From: Melieria omissa
Taxonomy: Eukaryota > Arthropoda > Insecta > Diptera > Ulidiidae
Direction of reading: 5' to 3'
Assembly: GCA_963971225.1 (NCBI GenBank)
Contig: OZ020269.1
Span: forward strand, 108,571,486 to 108,635,485
DNA: 64,000 bases
Shown: positions 24,001 through 36,000 of the stretch, piece after piece
How positions within the stretch are numbered: position 1 is the first letter of the stretch
How the letters are laid out: each line of letters begins with the position of its first letter
Notes under the pieces: model-generated
Database searches by the model: none
Told to the model about the DNA's origin: nothing
The model's input: only the letters and a program-made list of their open reading frames with translations
Made by a program: the position numbers and the translations under genes

Positions 24001-27000
24001 CACTTTTATTTATCACGAGCTCACAAGAAATCCTTACTCTTCCTTGCGAAAAGTGGCACCAAAAATCGCGTCGTTCGATTTTGGCGAGGAACCACTCAAC
24101 TACGGCGAACCCGCCTCCGTGCAGTGCACCATTCTGGGCGGTGACTTGCCCATGAATGTCACGTGGCTGCTGAATAACGCGACCATTGACAGCTTCCACG
24201 ACATCTCCTTCGCGCGCATCGGCAAGCGAGTGAACGTGCTGACCATAGAGTCGGTGGCAGCACATCACGCCGGCCACTACTCGTGCCGCGCCAGCAACAA
24301 AGCGGGCGTTACCGAGCATTCGGCGCGTCTGATAGTCAACGGTTTGTGTGATTCGCTCTAAATTTTCATGCTTCTTGTTTGTTTTGCTTCCTTTTCATTT
24401 CCAAATGTTCCGATCCCGAAACGAAAACGTGGTAGTGCCTCCGAAAATCACGCCCTTCTCCTTCGGCGAAGAGCCGATGAATTTCGGCGAACCGGTGTCC
24501 GTGCACTGCACCATTTCGGGCGGCGATCTGCCTGTCTCTGTTATATGGACGCTGAACAGACATCCGCTGTTGCCGGAGTTGGAGATTCTCACGGAAAAAC
24601 GCGGCCACCGTATACATAACCTTATGATCGATGCTATTGAGGCGAAACACGCCGGCATTTATACATGTATTGCCAGCAATTCAGCCGGCAAGGCAGAGCA
24701 CTCGGCTGAGTTGATTGTGAATGGTTTGTGTTTTTATGTTTTGGTTAATGTTTACAATTTTCGTTTGCAATTCAGTAATATTGAGCGATAGATTTCTTCA
24801 TATGCTGTCCTGCCAATTTCCCACTGTGTGCTGCTGGTGGCAATGTGTGTTGAATTAGAACTATGCCATGAAATTTATACTGTTTTGTCTCGGGCTGAAT
24901 AGAGCCACATCGGTGTTAACCAACAATTTTTTATGTTTGCGCTTCCTTAGCTCCGCCCAAAATAAGCCCCTTTTCGTTCAGCGAGGAATCCATGAGCTAC
25001 GCCGAATTCGTTAATGTACAGTGCACCATTGCCGGCGGTGATTTGCCGGTGAACATTTCGTGGACCTTGAATGGCAAACCATTCGAGGACTACCTCGAGA
25101 TAATCACCACCAAGCGCGGCAAACGCATCAACGAACTAACAATAGAGTCGGTGTCGGCCAAGCATGCCGGCGATTATTCATGCATAGCCGAGAACCGTGC
25201 GGGCCGCGTCAATCACACGGCGGAGTTAAAAGTTAACGGTTCGAAAGCATCCTCGCCACCTCAATAATATCTGATTTTACGTTTCGTTTCGTTTTCCACG
25301 CTTCCTTCCCACATCCAACTCCTTTGTGGTCCCGCGAAAAGTTCCTCCAAAAATTGCTGCCTTTGACTTTGGCGAGGAGCCCGTCAACTTTGGCGAATCG
25401 GCCAGCGTGCAGTGTCTGGTCACTTCGGGCGACTTTCCCGTCAGCTTTACGTGGCTCTTTAATGGGCGCGAAATAAACGACAACGTCTACGATGTGTCGA
25501 TGGTGAAGTTGGGCAAGAAAATCAGCGCGCTGTCCATCGACTACGTGCGCGCCCACCACGCGGGCAACTACACCTGTGTTGCGGCCAACAAAGCGATATC
25601 GGTCAATTCTACCGCAGCCCTGGTTGTGAATGGTATTTCCGGAAGAGCAAACTGGATCCAGTGTTTCCGTTTTCGGTTTAAAATCTTTGTGTTTCATCCT
25701 TTTTTCATCCTATCCCTTACAATGTTGTTGACTTTCTTCTAGTGCCACCGAAAATTGCTCATTTCGATTTCGGCGATCACGCTGTCAATTTCGAAGAGTC
25801 CGTCTCTGTGAGTTGCCTCATCTATCTGGGCGATTTGCCCATGGACATAACCTGGCTTTTCAACGGCCATCCCATCAACGCCTACACGGGGGTGTCGATT
25901 GTGAAGGGCGGCAAAAAGGCGAGCATCCTGACCATTGATTCGGTGCATGCCGGTCACGCGGGCAATTACACCTGCAAGGCGCGCAACGACGCTGACGCCG
26001 CGGAGCACACGGCCGAGTTGATTGTAAATGGTATTGGGTTTTGTGCGCTGGATTCCGTTTGAATGATGCTTTTTGACCATAGCTCTCTGAATTACGCTTT
26101 TTCTTCTTCTGTTCGACACGCCTTTCTCGCCGCTGACACAATGCAAACAAACGAGCTGTATGTGAATTTGAGCCAAGTTACACACATTTCAACTCAACAA
26201 ATGTCAAAACTATTAAATGTCATATCGCTGAGTGAGGAAATAATTAGCGCACTTTTTTTAATGTAGCGCCACCAAAAATTGTGCCCTTCGACTTCGGCGA
26301 GGTGCCAGCGAACTTCGAGGATTCGGTTTCGGTGAATTGTCTCATCTCTTCCGGCGACATGCCCATCGACATTGAGTGGCTGTTCAACGGCGAAGCGGTG
26401 AACTACTTTGCCGGGGTCAGTGTCATGCGCGGTGGCAAACGCACCAGCTTGCTGACCATAGATTCGGTGCATGCGGGCCACGCGGGCAACTACACGTGCA
26501 AGGCGCGCAACAAGGCGGCGACCGACGCCTACTCAGCGCAGCTCGTCGTTAATGGTTAAATGCGCCGATTCGACCATGTTTACTTTTTGCGTTTTTACGA
26601 ATCTATGATTTTCTACTTTATTGTTATTGTTTTTTTTTAATTCACCCCCAAGTGCCTCCCAAGATAACGCCCTTCGATTTTGGCGTTGAGCCGGCCAACT
26701 TTGAAGATTCCGTCTCGGTGACCTGTCTGATATCATCGGGCGATCTACCCATCGACATCGAGTGGCTGTTCAATGACTACGGCATCAGCTCCTACTCGGG
26801 CATTACAGTGACGAAGGGCGGCAAGCGCACCAGCATTCTAACCATCGACAACGTGCACGCGCGCCACGCGGGCAAATACAGCTGCAAAGCGAAGAATCAC
26901 GCAGCGGCGGTGAACTACACCGCCGAGTTGGTCGTGAATGGTACAATTTCCAGCACACATTTCAATTTTATAACATTTTCTGAACAATTTTGTGTACATT

Positions 27001-30000
27001 TTCTGTTGTTTGCGAGACGGTGATTTTTTTGGTAGCCGACAGTACCTGTGCCATTCTCTTCCTACACCTACACACAGTAGACGGACACTCACACTCTTTC
27101 GTTTCGTTTGCCCTCACCAAGAATGTTTCAAAATTTCAGTTGCCCCCAAAATCGCTCACTTCGACTTCGGCGAGACTCCGGCCAATTTCGAAGACTCCGT
27201 CTCCATCAACTGTCTCGTCTCGTCCGGTGACCTGCCGCTCGACATCGAGTGGCTGTTCAATGACTACCCCATCAACTCCTACTCGGGCATAACCACGTCG
27301 AAAATGGGCAAACGTTTGAGTGTTCTGATGATCGACGCGGTCAACGCGCGCCATGTCGGCAACTACACTTGCAAGGCGCGCAACCTGTGGGCCTCCGCTG
27401 TCTACACGGCGCAGTTAGTTGTCAACGGTAGCGAAAAGCAGAAGTAAAACTCATGTTTGGTTTTGGTTAAGTTTTCAATTGATTTCGCACACTCGTCCCC
27501 CCCAAAACACGTTCCACGCGTGTAGTTCCCGTAGTCCCAACTGACAACGTAAACCCCAGAATGCATGCGGCGTGTCAGTGTTTGTAGAAACTGCTTTCGG
27601 TATTGTAGCTTATTGAGCTTCGAGCTGGAATACTGCCATTTTGCTGCTTTTGTCTTGTCGCTCTTGAGTTGCGCTTTAATTGTTGTATACGCTGAATTTA
27701 TATGCATTCGTAAGAAAACTCGCTTCAAAGTTGAGGTCGAGTTGCTAACGGCTTGAATGCTGTTCTTGAGGTATTGTCTACACCAAAATTTGTTGTAAAA
27801 GTAACCGAAATATTTTGAAAAGTTTGAAAGTTAAAAGCATTTGGGAAACTGTTCCGCTCAAAACTGTCGAAAGTGGGTTCCGAGGCTGAGTGCAAAGTTG
27901 CTGAATTACGATTGAAATTCCCAACAGTACCGCCGAAGGTTGTGCCCTTCGACTTTGGCCTCGCACCGACCAACTTTGAGGACTCCGTGTCGGTGAATTG
28001 CCTCATCGCGACGGGCGACATGCCGGTGGACATCGAGTGGCTGCTGAACAACGCCACAATGCACACTTACTACGGCGGCGGCGTGACCGTGCTGAAGAGC
28101 GGCAAGCGCGCCAGCGTGCTGACCATTGACGCAGTGCACGCGAGCCACGCCGGCAACTACACTTGTGTGGCGCAGAATGCAGCCGGCAGGGCCCATCACA
28201 CGGCAGAGCTGTTCGTGAACGGTCGGGCGGGCAAAGTAGACGTTTTTAATGTTTGAATGTTTCAGTTGCCAATTAGCGTTTAATTGATTTTTGCTTTACT
28301 TTAACCCGCTCACGCATACAAAAACACACACGAAAACACCAAAGTGCCGCCGAAAATCACACCTTTCGAATTTGGCGACGAGCCGGCGAATTTCGGCGAT
28401 TCGGTGACGGTGCAGTGCACAATTTCGAAGGGCGACTTGCCGGTGGACATCACGTGGCTGTTCAACGACTACGCCATCAACGACTACCTGAGCGTGACAA
28501 CATCTAAGATCGGCAAGAAAGTCAGTGTGCTGACCATTGACTCGGTGAACGGCAACAACGCCGGCAACTACACCTGCAAGGCGAGCAATATGGCCCAATC
28601 GACGGAGTACACGGCGGCGCTCGTAGTGAACGGTTGAATATTTGCCGCCTTACCATAGCGTAGATGTTTCTCTTGATTTTATTTTGTACTTTCCGCAAAC
28701 ATTTTTGTTTACCCCAAACGCCCTAACCGACTGACTTCTGTTCCTCTCTGTCCGCGCGCCAAAGTGCCACCGCAAATCTCCCCCTTCTCCAGCGGCAGTC
28801 AGCCCGTACACCTGGGCCAATACATAACCTACCAGTGCACCATCACCGAGGGCGACTTGCCGCTGAACATACGCTGGACCTTCAACAACCAGCCGCTGGT
28901 CAACAACGACGACCAGGACATACTGATTGCAAAGATGGGACGCCGCAGCAGTGTGCTCACCATCGAGAGCGTGAGCGCTCGCAATGCGGGCAATTACAGC
29001 TGCCACGGCTCGAACGCCGCCGGCAAGGCCAGCTTCAGCACGCAGCTCAAAGTTATAGGTCTCGATTTAGTGCCAGTGCCATTTAATCAGCCCGTAACGA
29101 GCTTTCATTAATTTTTATTTAACCGACAACCTCCCCACCCTCTCCCACTGCAGTGTTGCCGCGCATCATACCGTTCGCCTTCGAGGAGGGCCCCGCGCAG
29201 ACGGGCCAGTACCTGACGTTGCACTGCACAGTGCCCGAGGGCGATCTGCCGCTCGCTATCGAGTGGACACTGAACGGCGCACTGGTTGGCGAGTCGCTGG
29301 GCGTGACCACCATGTTGGTGGGACGCCGCAGCAGCGTGCTCACCATCGAATCGGTGGACCATCACCACGCGGGCAACTTTACCTGCCACGCGCGCAACGC
29401 TGCCGGCGTGCAGTCATTCTCCGCGGAGTTGAACGTTTACGGTTAGACGGTGGTTTTTAGACTAAGCTTTGGTTGATCAGGCTTTTGTCGTAGCACTGCG
29501 CACTCTGTGTCCTTGTACTAGTAGAATCGTAGCACTAACATTTGCATAGTGTCTGCTGTTGTTGCTGTCGCTTCTATCAGCACTGACGCGAGACGTGGAG
29601 GATGCCTGTCGCTGATTGCTGTTTGAACGCTTGGAGCATTCTCTTTCATATCGAGGAAATGAATTGGCTGCTATCGCTTTAATAGCATGTTTTTAGGCGC
29701 ACCGATGTAAATGCTTACACTGAGATTAGGCTGCATGAGTCAAACTAGAAATTACGAAATGATGCACAAACCACTTGAATGCGACACAGTGAATGCTTCA
29801 AATCGACGCATCAGAGCACTGCTCATTGGAATAGGGAGCGCCTGTGCGCCTGAAAGTATGCTTTATGCTAATAATTGGTAATTGGGAACTCGAGTGATGA
29901 CTTCTGGAACCGATTATATTTCTGACTGTAATTTATTCGAGGCTGAATTGAGTTGTGCTCAATGATGGATCTAAAGAAGTTTATTCATTTTGGTAGAGAC

Positions 30001-33000
30001 CCTCCTATTTCACCTCACGATTATTCCATTCATTTCAATATGAACTTTCAATATTCACCCAAAACTAGTGCTGCCCAAAATTGCGCCCTTCTCCGCCGGC
30101 GCCGATGCCTTCTATCCGGGCGACTATTGCACGCTCCAGTGCACCGTCATACATGGCGACCATCCGCTGCTGCTCTATTGGCACTACAACGGCGCCCCGC
30201 TGAACGAGTCCTACGCGCAGCTGCTCGGCATTGCCATCTCGAAAATGGGCTCGCGCAGCTCGGTGCTGACCATCGAGTCCGTACAGGGTGCGCATGCGGG
30301 CAATTTTACGTGCTACGGCAAAAACGCAGCCGGCGTGACCAACTACACGGCGCAACTGGTGGTGAACGGTATTTGTTGCACATCTTTTTCTAGGACCTGT
30401 CTTGGTTTCGTAGGCACTTGTTGTAGCGTTTCGAATTTCCTGCTTTCTATTGTATTTATTTTCATGTTATTATTTCATCTTTCTGTTTTTTGTTTTCATT
30501 TCGTATTTTCATTTCATTCGCCACCGCCATCGTCCCCCAACCCGTCCCCTGTCCGCTGCAATCGCACTAGTGCTGCCAAAGCTTGCGCCACTGCCCTCCA
30601 ATGCCGACTCGCCGCTGTACGTGGGCGACTACTTTCAAGTGTCGTGCGCCGTGGTGCACGGTGATGCGCCCTTCAACATAACCTGGTACTACAACGACGA
30701 GCCGGCCAACCTCGTCGACGGCGTAACAATTCTGATGCACAGCAAGCGCAGCAGTTCGCTGAACGTCGAGAGCGTGCGCGGCGATCATGCGGGCAAATAC
30801 ACCTGCATGGGTGCGAATCGTGCCGGCTACACGACCGTCTCCACCGAGCTGGTTATCAAGGGTTTGTCAACAACAACAACAACAACAGCACTTAGCAGAA
30901 GCCGTTGCAATTATTGGAATCGGTCGTTCTTCTCGTGCTTAGTGTGTCTTATAGCGATTAACACTGCTTTTAATTGTGCTGCATATACTTAGGTGCATTG
31001 GAACATGTTTCCGAAAAACCAAGAACCTCATTTGATTGGTACATGGTCACTGGGCACTTGGTTATCCCTTAACTGTCTCAATCAATGCACAAAAATATTA
31101 CCGGATGGTCCAAAAGTATGCAAACAGTTTTAGATCAGCAATTGAAAATCTGCCAAAATTATATAACAGTTGGGCTGAAAAGTTCGTATTCTTTCTATGA
31201 GATGGCGCCACTAGAATAAAATCCGTGTAATTTTTGGGTAGTACCAACCTTCAAAAGAAACGTGTATAAATTTGACAGCTGTCTGATTATTAGTTTGTGA
31301 GATACAGCGTTTTGAGTGAAGCAACTTTTGTTATTTTGAAAAAAAATTGATAAAAAGGAATTTCGTGTTTTAATGAAACACCATTTTTTGATGAAAAAAA
31401 GTGCTGCTGATACCAAAAAGTGGCTTGATGAGTGTTATCCGGACTCTGCGCCGGGCGAAGCAACCATTCGTAAGTGGTTTGCTGAGTTCCGTACAGGCCA
31501 TATGAGCACCGAAGACAATGAACGCAGTGGACGTCCAAAAGAGGCTGTTACTGATGAAAACATAAAAAAAATCCACAAAATGATTTTGGAAGATCGTAAA
31601 TTGAGGTTGATGTGTATAGCATGTATAACATGTTGGACATATCGTTCATGAATATTTGGATATGCGAAAGCTATGTGCAAAGTGGGTGCCGCGCGAGCTC
31701 ACAATCGACCAAAAACAACAACGTGTCGATGCTTCAGAGCAATGTTCAAAAAGGGAATTGAAAAGTTGGAAGATCGCTATAATCGGTGTATCGCCCTCGA
31801 TTGCAACTATGTTGAATAATAAAATCGAATTTTGCCAAAAAAATGTGTTTTTCTATAAAACGATACAAACTTTTCAGCCCAACTGTTATAATAAAAATTC
31901 AAAATTCATATCTTTAGTTTTATACAAAACAAAAAGTGCATACTTTTGGGCTTTCATCCTCATTGTTTGCGCCTCACATTAACTGCCATTTGCCTCGTCC
32001 TAATCTCGCTTTTTTTTAATACCACCTCATCTCACTTCACCTTCCACCTCTCACTTTCTCTATCTGCCAATAGAGCTGCCACAGCTGGAGCAATTCAGCT
32101 TCAATGCGAACGGTGTCAATGGTGGGCAAGCGGTGCGCGTCATGTGTATGGTGATTTCCGGCGACTTGCCCATCGACATTCACTGGCTCAAAGACGGCCA
32201 GCCGTTGTTGCGCTCCATTTACCACAAAATTGACGAGTACACGCTGATCCTGTCGCTGCGTCAGACCACCATTAGCGACACGGGCAACTACACGTGTGTG
32301 GCGCGCAATGCCGCCGGAGAGGCGCGACGCTGGTCGCTGCTCAAAGTTAAGGGTAGGTGCGGCGGCGGGGCATCACTGTGCGTTTTCATTTTGTACATTT
32401 TGAATTTTGTGACATTTGTAGTTTAAACAGCATTTTCAGTTGAATTCTCCTCAACGTCCGATGGATACAAAAGACTTAAGAAACGAACTGCAGCAGCCAA
32501 AAAGTAAGCCTTCTCATTTAATACACTTTTACCGTTGAAAGTGGTGTGTTTTCGTCTTATGTCGTTCGACCAATATTGACACCAGATACTCGCTGCTACA
32601 TTTGTATTTGTTGGTGCTAGGTCGCTCAACTCTCCGTCGTATTGTGGCACTTTAATCACACAAACTCATCAACTACTTATTAACTCGAGTCGTTTTCTCA
32701 TTGTTCCCGAAGAATTTCCCCTGCTCACCAATCTGTCGCTGTCCGCGCCCACCGGCGACGTGGGCGACTATGTGCAGCTGACCTGTATTGCCACCAAAGG
32801 TGACTTGCCCATCGGCTTTCAGTGGTATTTGAACGACCTGAAACTCGGCAGCGATTTGGCAACCCCGGCCAGTGTGGGCGAACACACCAGTCTTTTGCTA
32901 ATAAACAACGTAACATCGCAGCATGCCGGTCGCTACACATGCGAGGCGACAAATGCCGCTGGCCAGGCGCACAAGACAGCCGAACTGGTTGTGAATGGTA

Positions 33001-36000
33001 GGCAAAACGTGCAACAAGCTCAACTTCTACTTGGCTTACAACTTGACATGCGCCACTCGATTTTTGCTCTTCTTCTTCGCTCTCAAAATATTTGCAGCAT
33101 TTTTCACAACCAGAACACGTTTGGATAAATTTCGAAATTTTCTTATTGCCTTTGAAACTGCGCACGAGCGCCAAACAGATTTTACAAAACTCTGCTTTTA
33201 ATTTTCGATTTATACTAAACACTAAAGCAGCTCAAACGAGCGCTGCTGCCATTGTATATAAGTAGCTAAGTAATTGTTGTGTGTGTTCTAACACTAAGGG
33301 GTCAAACTTACCCATTGAACATGGGCAGAAGTTTGTTGGTTTCGCGCAAACTAAAAGCATAAAGCGCCAGCGCTATCGAAAGAATGACACTGACATTTGT
33401 AAAAAGTTTAGAAAATGGCAAAACAGCTCAAATTCACATACGTTACTACTGCAAGCACACACACTCCCACACGCATACCAGCACAAACGCACACACGCAT
33501 CTGCACACGATCACCAATTTTCAACCACACCAACCACCTGAGAAGCAACACTGCAGCAACACCAAATTTCACAATTCGCATAGTTCAAGCTGACTTCAGG
33601 CGCCGGAGGTTGCTGCTCTTGAGCGAACGCCTAAAAGTACACCACCCGAAACGCCGCTCGCCACAATAGTGGCGCTCGGTGCCTTTGCTGGTGGTTTGGC
33701 TGCACTTGTTGTGGCACACTTTTAGGCTGCGCACTTTCATTGCAAGATCGCCGCGCTGAAAACTCACTGAACCAAATACAACAGAATACAATTAGAACTT
33801 TTGTAAATTATGGCTTAGCTGCTTCTAAACGGTTTTCGTTTTAATTTTCAAACATTTCCTTGAGTTTGACATTTTAATTTGCGTTCTATATGTGTTGTAT
33901 TTATTTGTGTGCATTTGCTTGCAAGTGCGTCAATGGAAATAATCAAAACGAATTTAAAGCAATCGAATCGAACTCATCAATGTGCGCAGCAAAGAGATTT
34001 GAAAAAGCAACAAAACAGCATCAATTTCCCCGCCCATTTCCACTGCTAACATCCTGCTACATGCGTTGCTATCACTAATGCCAACATCACCACTAACCAA
34101 CTACTACTCTCACTTGTATCGCCATCATGTACTACCACCTATGCAACTTTGCGTGCGTATGCAGTAAACTCAGAAATAACAGAGATACTACGCAACTCAA
34201 CTAACGAGAACAGTTGCTGAGCTTCCGAACACTCACCACGCTCTTTCCTCTCATCTCTCCCGCCTAAATCCCACGGAAATCCTGTCTTTAATTAACTCTC
34301 GTTTCCTTTAAATCTTTCGGTTGACTTATACAAACGAAGTAGATATACGTTTGTTGCTTGGTGTTTTGGCTGAAATTGGAAAACGAATGAGCAAAAAGCA
34401 GTTCGCCACACCAGGCAGCACTTCGTTTAACGCATGCTCGACTGTAGTTTGTGTACACTTGATTTCAGTTTGCATTTAATTTTCCATTAATCCACACTTT
34501 CTGTTGTCCTTTATGGCTTTTGTTATTATTGCAGTTGTGTCTTTTTGTTTGTGCTAAACATTATCATTTTATAGCTTTTAAACGTACGTGCAAGAAGTGT
34601 CGATTTTATGGTGGAACAGTTCACTTCAGAGAGTATGAGAAACAAATGACTCAGGACACAAACTCGCAATGAAAACTGGTCGTCAGAAGTACTGATTGCA
34701 GTTTCCAAAATACTTGTGGCCAACAAATGACACTGACGGCCTGTGTTTGAATGTCAAATATAAAAGGCTTAAATTAAATAAATTAATACTAAAATTAATT
34801 TAATAAATACTGATGCTATGGATTCATTATTTTTAGTGCTAAAGTGTAATTTCATTGAAATAAGAATTGAGTTTTCTCTTCTTTGTTTTTAAATCAAATA
34901 AAACACCATAAAGTCAACAATTCTGTAAGTACTGAAGACATAATGAAATGGTGAACATAACTCAATTCACTGAATGAAAACTGTACTAGAAAATATCAAA
35001 TGAAATAATTTTTCAGTTTAGGAATTAAATAAATTTTTATTAAAAGTATTGAAATCACCAAGAAATGAAATAAAAGGCTTTTTTTAATTAAGAAAATCTG
35101 TAAATTTTGTGTATAAGTAGAAGTTGTTAATGAGCAATAGTGCGACAGTTCTTGTATTGAACTCAGTGCCACCATTTCATTATGTCTCCAAACGTCCGTC
35201 CATCCGTTTACAAGGGATTAGTACTTGTCACACTGCCGCATGCTTTCGTGTTACTTAAACTAAGCCAACACGACGAAATATACTAATATACTTCATTTGT
35301 CTCACTTTCGCTTCACCTTCAACCAAACAACCACAACAGTGCCACCTAGATGGATTCTGGAACCTACCGACAAGGCTTTCGCTCAGGGCTCGGACGCTAA
35401 AGTTGAATGCAAGGCCGACGGCTTCCCCAAGCCACAAGTGACATGGAAGAAAGCAGTTGGTGAGTCGCGAAATCAAACAGATGTGTCGCAGTGATACAAA
35501 CCTTTAATCGGGAATATCTTTTATTTGCGCAGGTAAAAGTCCCGGCGACTACAATGACCTGAAGAAGAACGACAACATTCGCGTCGAGGAAGGCACTCTG
35601 CACATCGACAACATCCAAAAGACCAACGAAGGCTATTATCTGTGCGAGGCCATCAACGGAATTGGCTCCGGCCTTTCCGCTGTTATCATGATTAGCGTGC
35701 AGGCTCCACCCGAATTCACCGAGAAACTGCGCAATCAGACCGCACGTCGCGGCGAGCCGGCCGTGCTGCAGTGCGAGGCCAAGGGCGAGAAACCCATTGG
35801 CATTCTGTGGAACATGAACAACATGCGTCTGGACCCCAAGAACGACAACCGCTATACCATTCGCGAAGAGATCCTTTCCACCGGCGTCATGTCCAGCCTC
35901 TCGATCAAGCGCACCGAGCGCTCCGACTCTGCTCTCTTTACCTGCGTTGCCACGAACGCCTTCGGCTCCGACGACTCCAGCATCAACATGATCATACAGG

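Larger units (their letters stand above)
31110..31949. mobile_element. older inverted-repeat element interrupted by mariner
   Basis: CCAAAAGTATGCA at 31110-31122 is an exact inverted match to TGCATACTTTTGG at 31937-31949. Without the inner mariner only about 120 bp remain, so this looks like a small non-autonomous (MITE-type) element that served as the mariner target. No target duplication was identified with confidence. Confidence 0.5.
30862..32073 (+). other. Dscam1: intron between exons 9.30 and 9.31, enlarged by transposons
   Basis: 1.2 kb, the largest spacing in the exon 9 cluster. Most of it is a deleted mariner (31166-31886) inside an older inverted-repeat element (31110-31949). The remaining ~370 bp shows nothing else. 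Confidence 0.8.
16578..32997 (+). other. Dscam1: Dscam1 exon 9 cluster (32 mutually exclusive Ig7 exons)
   Basis: The complete cluster lies between exon 8 and exon 10. Each of 32 exons (279-306 nt, all divisible by 3) encodes a whole Ig7: start V/A-x-P-x-I-x-P-F-x-F-G, first cysteine near residue 25, a K/S/G-G-D-x-P W-strand motif, A-G-x-Y-x-C, and an end in V-N-G. All begin after one shared G and end with one G before GT. D. melanogaster is known to have 33. Every variant here is open. Confidence 0.98.
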
